Assembly: GCA_023053545.1 (NCBI GenBank)
Contig: JAKZAN010000005.1
Coordinates: 6,262,001 to 6,326,000 of the forward strand
DNA: 64,000 nucleotides
Direction of reading: 5' to 3'
Origin: Lepidurus packardi
Taxonomy: Eukaryota; Arthropoda; Branchiopoda; Notostraca; Triopsidae
Shown here: one piece after another, positions 31,601 to 43,471 of the stretch
Layout: every line of letters starts with the position of its first letter
How positions within the stretch are numbered: the first letter of the stretch is position 1
Program-made: the position numbers and the translations under genes
The notes under the pieces: model-generated
Database searches by the model: none
Seen by the model: only the letters and a program-made list of their open reading frames with translations
What the model was told of the DNA's origin: nothing

Positions 31601-34600
31601 AGAGCTGAATGACGGTGGAAGCCATTCCACTGCTCACATCCCCCATTTCCTTGAGATTCTCCGATTTCGCCAAGCTGGCCCATTCCGCATCTTGTTTTAC
31701 CATCCTTGTCTCTTCTTCTTGCAGGTAAATTTCGATGTTACAAAGCACCTAACAAATAAAAAACTCATTTAAGTAATCTGGATAATAAGGGTCATTAATT
31801 TGAAAGTTAAGTTGAACTAAATGAATAAAAAATAACTAATAACGAATTTACAGGAATTAATATTTTTTGTTAGAAAAAAAAATAATACATTAACTTAAAA
31901 AACAAATAAAATAAATGAATTAAAAAATAAAATGAATTAAAAAATCGACCCTAAAATTTGGCAAGACGATAAGAAGATTCACTACCTGAGTACGAAGCTG
32001 GACTGAGACGGAAGGAGACGTTAGTAGTCGATGGTAGAGGCTCTTGAGTTGATCTCGTAACATGAACTCATGGTGTCGTATACAAACGGATCCAATAGCT
32101 TGCAAGGTGTAATACTGCAAGTCCACCACACTTTGGCTCATAAAGTACAGCAGCGTATCCATCACATGCTGTTCGACTGACAACGCTTGGGGCAGTAAAT
32201 CTCCTCGCACGTCATTTCTTCGGAAGTCAAAGTATTTGAGCAAGAGGCCCACAGTGAACAAGGCTCGCCGGAAGATAGGTTTGTACCGTTCCAAGCGTGG
32301 ATCATGTGGGTTCAGCTCCATCTGCTGCTTATACTCGCTCACTGTCCCGTAGTACTTGCGAAAACAGTCCCGAATCAATCCGTAATTTTGCGTCACTTGA
32401 TTCACCACCGAGCCCAGGCACGACAGACACGCCGTCACCACTGTTTTATCGTGCTGTAAAATCAACTTCACTGCATCTTCTTCCAATTGCGCCATGAACG
32501 TCTCGGGAGGGTGTTCCAACAACGGCACCACCAATTCCAACGTTCTGGCCACGTAACTTATGATCTGGTAGTCGCCCTGAGTCTAAATGTGATACAAAAA
32601 TCCCAATTAATGTTAAATACAATAGCAAATCAAACAATAATAAGTACATAAATTACTTCAAACTACAGTAAATGCCGCTTATTGTGATCACGTTTGATCA
32701 AGTGAATGTTGATTCTATTAAGCAGAGATTCTAATAACCGAACATATGAAATAACTATCAAAGAAACAAGGCGTCGTCTACTTTTTAATACTTTCCCAGA
32801 TTCCCACATGTTTCCTTTTAATTCTGGATTCACTACATCCGCTATTGTTATTTTTCAACCATTTTGATAGAGATGATTGAGGAATTCCTAATTTAGCAGC
32901 CGCTTCCCTTCGTGGGAAATCTTTTAAAATTAACTTGTTATAAATTTCTTTGAGCCACTTCTCTTTTACATTTAAAGTAGCTACTTTTAAGTTCGAGGCC
33001 ACTTTTATATAACCATACGTCTAAATCACAACTAACACTGCGCCTCTGAAGCCTACTCTTACGCTTAGGTATCCTCGATATCCCTTCTAAATTTACGTCA
33101 ATTAAAGGAACTGATCATTTAATTGGATAAAGAGTTTTGACGGAATTTCCCCCTAACTGTACTACAGTAAAACCTCGCTATAGCGTACACGCAAGGGGAC
33201 GGAAAATTTGTACTTTATGGTCAAATGCAAATTGACAGTGGGAGGGGTTTGAGCGCGATACCACCAACCACCAGGAAAACTTTTGTTGAGGAGCACGTGC
33301 TCCACTTGGGCTGGTGTTTTTTATGCGTTACCGCACGGCAACGCTGGTGTTCACTATAGCCGAACAAAAAAATGGCCATGTGTAAATGGCCCAAGGGACC
33401 TCAGTTTTTGTCCACTATAAGCGAAAATACGTTATACGCGAATACGGAACACGTTATAGACGATTTCCCCCCCTACATTTACATAGGCATTTCGTCGGGA
33501 CCAGTGAACCTTGTACACAATAGCCGATTGTTCCTTTACAACCGGTGTACGTTATAGGGAGATTCTACTGTAGTAGGCTAAAATGACAGGACTGGTCAAA
33601 ACGACGTAAAGTCAATGTCATTGATCAATATGCTAAGTCCATGAAGCAATCACTAATGTGGTTTCGTTTCTATACTGTGAAGTATAGGAACGAAACGCGA
33701 ATTCTTTTGAAATTGATTTTAATATCCAAAAGTGTGATTCTAATAACCGTTAAAGATGCTATGAATTTCATCCTTTTGAATCGGTCCTTTGAAATTTGAT
33801 TCCGTAAAGCGGCCGATTCTAATAACCAGTGATCACAATGAGCGGCAACTACTGTACATAAATAAACTTAAAAATAATACATTAATTAACCATATTCAAA
33901 ATAAATGTATACATAAAATCAATTAAAATAAGCAAACTGGAAATCAAGCTAATGAATAAGTCTGGGTTATTGGTAAGCAGTTAGTAATAATAATGTACAA
34001 CTTGTTGTTAACATGATTTAGAGTGATTTGGAGGACTTGTATTTACCTGGCAACGTAAAGTGAGGTAAGGCTGCAAAGTCATGGCATGTTTGACCAGCAA
34101 CTGAGGCCGGATTTTGGCAAACAGGTAAAGTGTGGTGAGACAAGCCACCAATCGCTGCGAAGATCCAGCTCCCGGTGGCGCAGTGGATGGTTTTGGTGGG
34201 TTCATTTCAGAATTACTTCGCTCCAAACTGGCTTCTTCTAACCGGAGCACGTTTTCCACCAAACAATCTACCATTTGCTGACACGCGAGCACTAAGGTCT
34301 TGGGCGGTTCCACCACGACTTTAGTGGCGTCGTCTTTGTCCTCTTTGGGTTTGAATAAGCTCTGCAGGAGCGATTCGAACCAATCCAGGCCTGTATCTCG
34401 ACACGCTGCCACGACCTCTGTCACGTTCATCACTTTCTGCAGCAAGGCGTCCTTCTCCACTTGAGGTTTGTCCCGCACCGAGGCCACTGGGCTGAACCAC
34501 AGGGCTTGAAACACTTCCATAACGAGTTTCTTGATGCCCGTTTCCTCGTCGTTGACTCGCCGGATCATCTTGACGCAAATCTCGGGTATTTTGGGGAACT

Positions 34601-37600
34601 GCGGACACTCGGTACAGATATCCTTCATAATTTTGATCACTCGCTTACGCACACTCACGCCGGTGTCTAAAATCCGGTCCGACAGCACGTTGTAGTACTT
34701 GTCAATAAGTTCGGGCCGTGAAAGCACGAACTTACCCACCAAGTCCACTGCCGCTTCCCTTACGGACGTGGAAAGGTCCAAGAAGGAGTGGTGTACGCCA
34801 GCTTGCATATCAGGGCGGGCCAGAACGCCTGGATCCGCCTCCACCACTTGGGTCAGGCACTTCATGGCTTTGGTGCGCACACCAATGGCCGGTTCCACCA
34901 AAACGCGCAGAATTTGCTTGAGGTACGAGTCAAAGGACTGAGAGAAGGGGCGGGATGCAGCCAAGTAGCGCGCAATGAGCTCCGCCCCCTCTGCGTCCAA
35001 TGTAGTCGACAAGTGGCCTGTCAAGTTCACTTTCGAAAGCAGAAACTGTCGTTGTTGTATGGCTAATCGCAGTACTTCCGCACTGTTCACTTCCGCTTCT
35101 GGTCCACCTTTGGTCAATAAAAAAAATAATTAATTAAACAAATCCACTAAATTTAATTAGATTAATTAACTTGTTCGAATTTTGGAAACATTTTTAATTA
35201 CAAGCTGTTGAATTTTCCCATAATTATAAGATTCTTCCAATACCGATTTAAAATTTAAGATCCAAACTGCCCATTGAAGTTAATATCGTAACATTAAAAT
35301 CACAACTAAATAATGAAAAACTAACATAAATGGAAAATTTAAATCCATGAACTAAACCCTAAATGAACTATATGCCAATATTATTATTTGTATTTTTTTT
35401 AAACTTTCCAAAACTTTGAGGGATTTAAAGGTTCCGGAGATATCGGAAAGCTTTAGGAATGTAATATTGTATCATTTCCCCACAATTCGAAGGAATGTAA
35501 AGGTTAGAGACGTGGAAGCTTACGTTCTTATTTGCATTAAAAAGAAATATATAAATTTTTGAAAGGGGGTCCCAAAGGGAATTGTTGCGTAAATTAAGAA
35601 ATTGCGCGGTTATATTTTTACCTGATTGTGTTCCTGAGAGACGTTCGTCCTCGTCAATCCCATCTTCTTCTTCGGAATCGTCTTCGGAGCGTCTTTTCTT
35701 CTTCGGACTGTTTTTCCGGGGCGTGTCTCCACCTGTTCCTCCCCGGTTCCGCCTTTCGATCATGGCCTGAAGTCGGGCAATATCCGCTGCTGCGTCTTTG
35801 TACCACTGTCCGATCGAGAAATGCCTGGCATGAAGCAAGGCGGGGTCGCCGTTCGCTTGTACGCACAAATAATCCAGTAACATTCCCTCAAGCACTTGTA
35901 CCCGTTCCGCTTCCACCGCCAGGGGCGTTGCCAAGCCTCCATTTTTCTCCTTATCTTTCTCTTTTTTCTTCTTCTTTTTACTAGAAACATCTTCCTCCCC
36001 ATCGTCTTTGGCCTAGGAAAGTACCACGTAATGTAAATGATTTTTTCTTATTTTCCATATTTTATTTATAGTAAGCCAGTACTTGTCGTATGAGGGCGTC
36101 GATAGTATCAGTGCGCAGATGGGACGTCACTGAGTCTCGTCGTAACCTTGCCGTCACCACGCCCAAGTATTCCAAAGCAGCCAACCGCAACGCCATATCT
36201 GTGCTTTTATTAGAAAATGTGTTGACGAGCAGCTTGCCCAGTAAAGACAAGAGCATTTCGGCGGCTGGCCACTCGGGTTTGTTGACCGTGGTCAAGAGAT
36301 CTTGCAGAAAGTGCTCAAAAAGCGGCCGATAGTCCACTTCTTCGTTCTTGGACCCACACTTGCCCAAAAACACCGTCAAAAAGCTGATTCCCGTCTGCCA
36401 AGCGTTGTCGTACTTAGAACAAACAATAACATCGCGATCAGCCTGCCAAAACCAAGGGAAAAAAAATCAGAGTCAATAAACACTAAAGATTTTTTTTTTA
36501 AATACCCCAGCCATTTCCAGTGCAGGCTGATCCTCGCTAGAAACCTGCCGGCCGGTGGTCCGATTTAAATTTTCGGGTAAGGTGACTACGACTTGGATGA
36601 GTTGAAGCACCAATGCGGTAAGCATTTGGATATACTGATCTGAACTTAACCGGTAAGTTCGCAAGCCCCGTTTGGAAGAAGGAAGGCGGGCGATGGAAGC
36701 CAAAATGTCGTCTAGAAGCAATCGCCGATGCTTATCATACTTTGCAAAGATCTACACAAAAAAGGAACAGGTCATAAATTAATTTTTAAGAGCATTCGTC
36801 TTCTTTGTTTTGTTTTTTAGCAATCTACCGTTGTGACAAGCTTAAGGGCGTTGAGTTGCAACTCCGAGACGTTTTCCACAAAAAACGGAGGCACAGCTAC
36901 GGACGATAAGGAAAGAATGGTGGTATCTGTGAGCGTTTGTAGCGCTACGAGTTCAGACAGTAAGGCCACGCATTGGCACAACTTGTGGTACAAGACTACC
37001 ACGCTTTTTTCACGCACATCTTTGTTCCCACTCTTTTTCTTCTTGCCCAGCAAATTAGTGTCTAAAGTAGTTTTTTACGAAAAACAAACGAAAATTAGCT
37101 AAGAGCAAGTCTAATATTGTGATAGGAAAATTACCTTTATTTTTGCCCACGATACGATAAACAGGATCGTATGTAGGATAGACCGTATTGGTGAGCTGGA
37201 ACTTGGCAAAATAGACCAGTCTTTCAATCACATCTTCGAGATACACTCTTTTGTTCATTTTGGGGGAAGTGAGAATATGTAGTGCGCACAAAGCAGCTTC
37301 CATAGCCCTGCCCACCCTTTCCATACATGTATCCAACCAGAGTCGACTTTCCTCCTCGGATTCGTCCTTTTTGAGTAAACAAATCAAATTAGAAAATATT
37401 GCATAATTAGGAAAATTGCACACAAAACTAGGAAAAATAACTAAAGAACAAATATAAAAAAGAATAAGAATGAAATACTCACGGGATCGGCTAAAGGCGA
37501 GATCTTGGCTCCATCACGAACATTAATTTCCAGGATATTAAGTAAACGGACAATTCGCTCTGGCGGGAAAGCTTGCATAGCGCCCATGGCTTTGAGTTTG

Positions 37601-40600
37601 GCCGCTTCTGCGCACAAGTCCTGCAACTGATGCTTGGAGATAAGAGCATCCGCCGGGACCTCTATGTCTTGATGAAAATCTGTGGCTAGCTCGACATCTT
37701 CGGTCTGGTCAAAGATGGCTTCCACGGCTCGGTTGAATCTTTGGTAGGTGGTCGTGTCCATCAGATCTTCGGCATTGAACTGCCCGCTACTGCCCCCACC
37801 TGTGGCTGAGGATATCACTAATGAACGTCGCTCCACTTTCCGCATTTTCTTCTGCCGGACTCCATCGCTCCCGTCTGCCTGCTCTGTTTCCGAAGACCTT
37901 CGCTTCCTGCGATGATTGGTGTCTTCCTTGTTCCTATGACTCTTATCTGGCGTTTTGACTTTCTCATCCTTCTTGGGAGTGGGCTTGGCCGAGATCGTGG
38001 TTTCCTCCGCGTCTGAATCGGACGTTTCCCTACCAAACAAACAGACCACATTAAGTTAATATACCTTCCTTACCGAACTTTTACTTCAACTTCTATTGAT
38101 GTTTGTAATGTCTTATAAAAAGCCTTGTTAAACATTTTTTGCGGTTAAATTACATTGAAAAATTAACAAAACTACGTTATAAATATATGCAGTCCAATAC
38201 AAACTATATGTTCATTCTATTGGCTTATTTTTCTATATTGATGTTTTCCTAGTTTTAATGTTTTGTCAAATTTTTGGACGAATTTTTGGATCTCTTATTT
38301 CTCTTATTGACTGGACAAAAATTATGTTATCCTTCAAAACAATAGCCGCGTTCGTTTTGTACGTTCGACTTAAACTTAGACTAGCCAACTTCCCTGACTT
38401 CGTTTTAGTCGACTACTAGTAAACTTCGAAAGTTTACGGAAGTCGACTTGGAAAGTCTTCCGTCCAAGCTGAAGCATATAAGCATAAGTTGACAATTGCC
38501 CCACCCATGGGACGGTGCTTGTCAAAAATAAACAAAATACGAATTGGTCGTTTTTCGAGTATGGATTTCAATAGCAAATTCTTTTTCTGTTCTGTGGGGC
38601 AGTTAGTTTCTTACATTCCGAATCAGTTTCTAGCATTACGCGGACAACTGAAGATGTGGCTGAGGAAGATGTTGACGGGATAATTGTCTCCCATTGATTG
38701 TTTGCAACTTACGCTCGTGATTCTTGTCCCAAAATTCAGTACTTCGATGAAAAAAACGTGGATTGCCAATTACAATAATTAAAAACCAATTAAAATATAC
38801 TAAAAGTAGCGTATTCTTAAAAAGCGCGCAGTATATTGGCATGCGCGTAATAAACAAGGGAAATAAATCAACAAGGGGGCGGGGTAAGTCTAAGACTGGG
38901 CACACGAGTACTCGTTATAGACTAGCCTGACTCGAGACCCAAACCAAAAGCTAACTTTCAAAGTGTAAGTCGACGAGCTAAATAAAACGCATATAAGCCC
39001 GAAGTTTAAACATCTCGAACGCTTTTAAGTGCGTCTTGGGTAGACTTTAAGTCGACTTAATACTTTCGTCAAAACGAACGAGGCTTATGTTTGGTTGCAA
39101 TTTCATTACCAAACATCATTATACTGTTACTAGTACAACGATTGTATACCATGCTAAACGTATTCTTATCATTACTTTATTATTATTAATATTTTGTTAG
39201 AAGCCTTGAACCTTATTTTGGGCAATAATAATAATAAAAGTAAATGCAAACCTACTTATATGATGGCCGGCCGCTCCGTGGTGACCGGTGGTTATTATCC
39301 GACGGCATGGCATGACCTCTCGAGCTCTTATGCTCGGAACCTCCTGCCATCGCGCTCTTGGCGCCTTCTTCCGAGATCTTATTTATCCTCACTACTGGCT
39401 GTTTTGGGAACTTGACATTCACCGCTGGATCCACTTGTGCCGTCTGCTGAGGAACTGGCTGAGGCTGCTGTTGGTTAAATTCTGGGTGATGTTGCTGGTG
39501 CTCCGTGGTATTCCCCGGAGTCATTTGCGTGGACTCTGCACTCACACTACTTGCACTCACATGGTTCCGGTGGCTCACTCCATGGTTAGTATTGACGTGA
39601 TTCCAGCCTGCTCTCTGTTGTTGCTGATGTTGGCTCTCTTCTACATTCACGTGTGTGGCTGCTGGTCCTTGTCCCAGCATCACGCCATTGTTATCCACCA
39701 TCACGGAAGAAGGAAAAGACGTCCTGTTTGTATGGGAACTATGGTTCGCCACTGAATTTACATCCCAAGGACTGTTGTTGGGAGGGGCCTGGGCGTGGGC
39801 ATATCCGACACCACCCTTCGGTGCGGCGTGGTTCACTATCGGCGCGTATTTGCCTTGCCCGGCGGAGTTGGTACTGCTTGGCTGCTGTTGCTGTGGAGAG
39901 TAAGGGGCGGGGCTTCCGTAGTTGCTCGACTGACTGCCCGGAGCCATATGGGGCGGGTAATTGGGGGCAGGAGACGCCTGAGGCGTGTAGGCCGAAGGAG
40001 AGGGCGAGGTTAAGGAAGAGTAGGGCGACACATGGGCGGGACTCGGGTAGGTGGCCGCCGGAGAGGATTGGCTATACGGTGACGGGAAACTCGCTGCCGG
40101 TCCTGCTGAGGTGGGCTGGTTCCACATTCGTGCCTGGTTAGTAGGCTGGGAAGATGAGGCGGACCCTTGTTGCCGGAACACGTGGGGGTTGCGTTGCAAT
40201 AAGGCTTGCAGCAAGTCCGGCATCTGAGATACGGGCTGCTGTTCCAATGGCATCTCCTGGGCTGCATAGCCATCTTTCAACTCACTGTAAAAGGTAAAAG
40301 TAAAAAAATAGTTACTAAGATTCAGACAAAATCGAAAAATAACAATATACACAAAACATTCAGGGATGATCCGAATACGAAGATTCTACGAAAATATTAA
40401 TAAAATATTAATAAAAAAATATAAATATTTCATAAAATATTCACACAGAAAAACGTTGGTTGTTCTCGTTCTCGTAAAATGAAGAAAAGATTAGATCCTA
40501 AAAACCTACACAAGGTAAGCTGGGTTGCGCATATAAGCGTGTCGTGTTGCAAACAAGTTTTATACGTAATATTTATTAGGGGGAAAAAATCTAGCATGGT

Positions 40601-43471
40601 AGATACAAAGATATTTTTTTAATAAAAGATACTGACTCGTTGTGACAAATCCCAATGGTAACATTACAATGGCGAACGAAAAGTTTTGATTTTCCCCTTA
40701 GAGAATTGCGAAGAATTGGGAATTTGCACGTTGGGGCTTTCTATAGCACTAAATTTAAGGCCTTTCTACCCTTTGTTAAGGCTTCCGTATACCTTAGCTT
40801 ATTGATGCGAAACGATCACAGATGGCACTGATGTTTGTTAATGTTTTTCCAAAGCCTTGCGTAAGAAAGCAAAAAAAGAATACGTAGCTATATGCCGGCA
40901 AAGTTTCTACGCTTGTTTTGATCCTGAAAAGTGCAACTTGTGGCCACAATTTGCTTTATCAGCACAATATCTAAAATGAAGTCGTCGAAATTTCGGAACA
41001 AGATTTCTCAAAAACGGCTTGTCGGATATGAAAGCAATCGAAAACAAACAGATTTTTTAGCAGCTAGAGCACAAGCAAAGGACATATTTTTAGGCAATGT
41101 ACTTCTTAATTGCAAACTTCACTTGCTTATTGCTAATTAATTACTAACTGAAAAAATTTGCATTGGTTGTGCGGTACCTGTTAGCAAGCTCAAGATTACT
41201 GTTATAGAATTTTTTCATGAAATGGTTTTTCATACTGGTTTTGTCAAAAAGTTGTTCCGAATTTCCCATGCTAACCGTCTATACCGAGCTAAGGTATACG
41301 GGAACCTTAATTAAAGCACTTAAAGCGTAGTTACATACACCGGTTTTTTAGGAACAAGTAGTGCCTTTTTACTTTAATGTAGAACTCGTTTCGCTTAATG
41401 CATTAAGGATACTTTCTTTTATTCCCGAAATTGAACATGACGGATACAGTATATAAGTTTATAGGTAAACCTATATACTGTGATGGCAGACGTAAATGTT
41501 TGTCCTAAACTCTGACCTGTTCCCTTGTGGTAATAGTATCGGTCGAGATTTACTACATTCAGAAAGCGGACTGGAGGCCGCCGTACAAAAAATCGGCAAA
41601 ATTCCTTCCTACATGCTACAAACTCCAGGGTATATTTGTAGCACGCTAAAAATATAGTGTAGCAAGTTGTTTACATGTAAATACGCAACCCATAAGTAAA
41701 CTGGCAATGTTACATTGTATCAAAGTCAGATTGGCAGTGCTATTTCACTTGAATTGATATCACTTCAGGTCGTGCTTTTATTTAAGGGGTTTCGTATGAA
41801 TCGTTTTCCTGAAACTGTTTTCACCATATAAGAAACAAGTTTATTTGTTGTGGAGAAGGTTGATCTTTAATTTCTAAAAAAAAAAAAAATCACTCAAGTA
41901 ACCCATTTTTGCTACATTATTTTTACGAAAACGTGCGATAACTTCCAACGTATCTAACAACACAAATATAACTTTGTACTCTACATTTAAATTAAGAAGC
42001 AATATGAAAGCGTCTTACAACACATCAAACAACGTAAGTATTTGACGTGTGATCTTACATGTGCTGGGCTGAAGTATGGGCCAAGGACTGGAGCAATTGG
42101 GGTAATAATGCTTCATCACGGGTGGCCAATAAACGCTGAGCTTCTTCGGCCACGCGAGGATGAAATAACAAGGATTTATGACCGGCAGAAAGACCCGGCC
42201 CTGGTCCCTGTGGTAAAGGTCCTGGGAGCGGCATTTCGGGTAGCACTGGAATACAGAACACGGTACATTTTTAGTACATTTACAACTTGATAGACTTCAA
42301 TCATCCTCTTCAAATCCGTTCCCAAAGTATCTCGCAATTTATATATATAAACCTCTGAAGGGGAAGACACGTGACTTTTCAAATCTCGAATACCACGTGT
42401 TCCTTCCCATGTGACTTTCGCGTTGTTGTGGCGGCTGACTGACGTCATCAAGAACCACGTCCCCAACTTCGCGTCTGTTCTGAGCCCAACGGGGCTTTCC
42501 TATTCAAAAAAGCCAGGAAATGAAGCTGGTTTCCATTTCTCTCCAGCTTGGGAAGCGCTCGCGTCTTTTCCCCGCACGTACTATACGCTGCGCATAGATT
42601 TTTCTCTATCCACGGCCTCTCTTGACCGAAGCACGCGACCAAGGTTGTAAAACGCTGGCTCCCTCAAAGAACAAAGCCCGAATAGGACGCAAATGAAGCC
42701 TTTCTGTACCTCTTTTGTCTTGGACTAAGATCAGCTGGGTTTCTCGCGCATGGTGGGACTAGTTGGTTTCTTAATTAAGTCCCGCGGGGAGTTAGGAGTA
42801 AAAACAGTTGTAGGAGCGTAGAATGGGACTCGAAATCCCCAACCGAGGGTTTCTCTCACGCTCACCTGCCCCGTTGGAAACGTATATAATGAGAGAAAAC
42901 GCGATGAAAAGGATGGCCAAGGATCCAGTGGTTTTGTAAGGGAATGGTATGTGGCAGAAACTGGAATAACGAAAGGGAAAAGGTAGAGGTGACGAATATT
43001 AGGACAGGGAAAGAGAAGATTCTCTATTATGCGGTGCGTCTGCGCCCCGAGCAGAGTTGTTCCTTTAGTTTGGGGACGCCGCTATCTGCCACGCTGAAGG
43101 CCTTTGATAATCAATGGCAAGTCGATGGATTCTCCTTTCGGTTCCTCGTCAATCGGGTCCGCCCCTAAATCGGGGGATCTCAGCCAGGCTGGTGTGAAAC
43201 TAACCGGGACCAGCACGGGACAAGACGAAGGGCGTTTTTTTACGTCAAAGCTCCTGAATTTGGGTCTACTAGAACAACTCTAGGTCGCTGGACACACAAA
43301 TATATTTTCGGACTTGTAAAGCACTTGAATATTGGACGACCCGCTTTCCTGGTACGGATGCTCGGAATTTCGAGGTGGAGAAAAACGCGGAAAACAATAC
43401 TTACAATCAGAGAGCGACGCAATACCCGCCAAAGTGGTGATGGGCACACCAGGCACGTCTCCATTCATCAT
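28696..43471 (-). CDS. Nipped-B: Nipped-B / NIPBL (SCC2) cohesin loader, complete
   Basis: This is the HEAT-repeat subunit of the cohesin-loading complex, acting in the nucleus with MAU2/SCC4. Fourteen coding exons join in phase (5' to 3'): 43471-43405, 42245-42059, 40284-39256, 38029-37483, 37366-37135, 37061-36829, 36751-36506, 36442-36083, 36012-35622, 35107-34047, 32582-31986, 31748-30933, 29499-29312, 29221-28696. This gives 2,159 aa, near Drosophila Nipped-B length and shorter than human NIPBL. Exons 1-2 give the conserved N-terminus MNGDVPGVPITTLAGIASL and LPGPLP...KSLLFHPRVAEE that binds MAU2. Exon 3 is a P/S/Q-rich disordered linker. Exon 4 has a basic stretch then DLMDTTTYQRF. Exons 5-13 hold the HEAT core (MALRLAALEYLG, VRTKAMKCLTQVV, ILDTGVSVRKRVIKIMKDIC, DNLACFPYQ). 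The last exon ends in Lys/Ser/Asp-rich sequence. In-frame ATGs also exist at 43,468 and 43,483; by family homology 43,471 or 43,468 is the start. Introns carry at least four transposon clusters. Confidence 0.97.
30210..30618. mobile_element. Family 2 element nested in copy 4
   Basis: It begins near TTTCACAGTGTTGCAACACG and ends near GACAACGTGTCGCGCGC. Its terminal parts pair as an imperfect 40-bp inverted repeat. The same block occurs at about 15,690-15,985. It is itself interrupted by the 158-bp insertion at 30,332-30,489. Confidence 0.65.
30332..30489. mobile_element. 158-bp TA-target MITE (CAGTGAAAACCG type)
   Basis: CAGTGAAAACCGTTTAACAC and GTGTTAAACGGTTTTCACTG are perfectly complementary ends flanked by TA on each side. 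The paralogous sequence at 15.8 kb shows the empty site: AAAATTGGTAGCTGGATTGG there against AAAATTGGTA-insertion-TAGTTGGACTGG here. Size, ends and target fit a pogo/Tigger-derived MITE. Confidence 0.93.
32778..33002 (-). CDS. Transposase N-terminal helix-turn-helix fragment (psq/CENP-B-type)
   Basis: Seventy-four codons from an ATG encode a compact DNA-binding domain of the kind at the N-terminus of pogo/Tigger transposases. Visible parts are VKEKWLKEIYNKLIL, then REAAAKLGIPQSSLSKWLKN (the helix-turn-helix with recognition helix) and a basic tail IKRKH. The frame is intact, unlike that of copy A, but there is no DDE domain after it. It is transcribed on the same strand as the host gene but lies in an intron. 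It could bind the element's own ends; host use is speculation. Confidence 0.75.
   Translation of the reverse strand: MASNLKVATLNVKEKWLKEIYNKLILKDFPRREAAAKLGIPQSSLSKWLKNNNSGCSESRIKRKHVGIWESIKK
33165..33570. mobile_element. 406-bp TA-target MITE nested in copy B
   Basis: CAGTAAAACCTCGCTATAGC and GTTATAGGGAGATTCTACTG end the element, each flanked by TA. Interior words such as CGTTATACGCGAATACGG resemble the terminal sequence, as in Tigger-derived MITEs. Copy A at 19.46 kb shows the unoccupied site (CAGCCTACTACTACG), so the insertion is younger than copy B. Confidence 0.92.
38341..39087. mobile_element. About 750-bp terminal-inverted-repeat element
   Basis: The left end AATAGCCGCGTTCGTTTTGT pairs with the right end ACAAAACGAACGAGGCTTA-like sequence, and further inside GTTCGACTTAAACTTAGAC pairs with GTAGACTTTAAGTCGAC. 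Arms are about 50 bp with mismatches. The middle has extra GTCGAC-containing repeats. No transposase is present. It lies in the Nipped-B intron between the exons at 38,029 and 39,256. Confidence 0.75.
40776..41310 (+). mobile_element. MITE-like family 1, copy 5 (best preserved)
   Basis: The copy is 535 bp with TTAA at both edges: TTAAGGCTTCCGTATACCTT at the left and GGTATACGGGAACCTTAA at the right. The inverted ends of about 21 bp are nearly perfect. It is non-coding. TTAA edges would fit a piggyBac-type target; a 3-bp TTA duplication as in PIF/Harbinger is the alternative. It lies in the Nipped-B intron 40,285-42,058. Confidence 0.9.

Larger units (their letters stand above)
32666..33854 (-). 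mobile_element. pogo/Tigger-like DNA transposon remnant, copy B
   Basis: Ends CAGTAAATGCCGCTTATTGT and CACAATGAGCGGCAACTACTG are flanked by TA. Subterminal ATTCTAATAACC words match copy A in inverse orientation. About 780 bp remain after subtracting the nested 406-bp element. It encodes a 74-codon intact helix-turn-helix frame but no catalytic domain, so it cannot move by itself. It lies in the Nipped-B intron 32,583-34,046. Confidence 0.9.

Noticed and set aside
34321-35066. Long antisense and shifted frames within the largest Nipped-B HEAT exons
   Set aside because: They are shadows of a GC-richer coding exon in other frames.
41450-41500. Short palindrome ACAGTATATAAG...CTATATACTGT
   Set aside because: It is too short and AT-rich to assign as an element or regulatory site.
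42176-43168. Several frames in Nipped-B intron 1
   Set aside because: They overlap on both strands, and conserved Nipped-B exons flank the intron on either side with matching phase.
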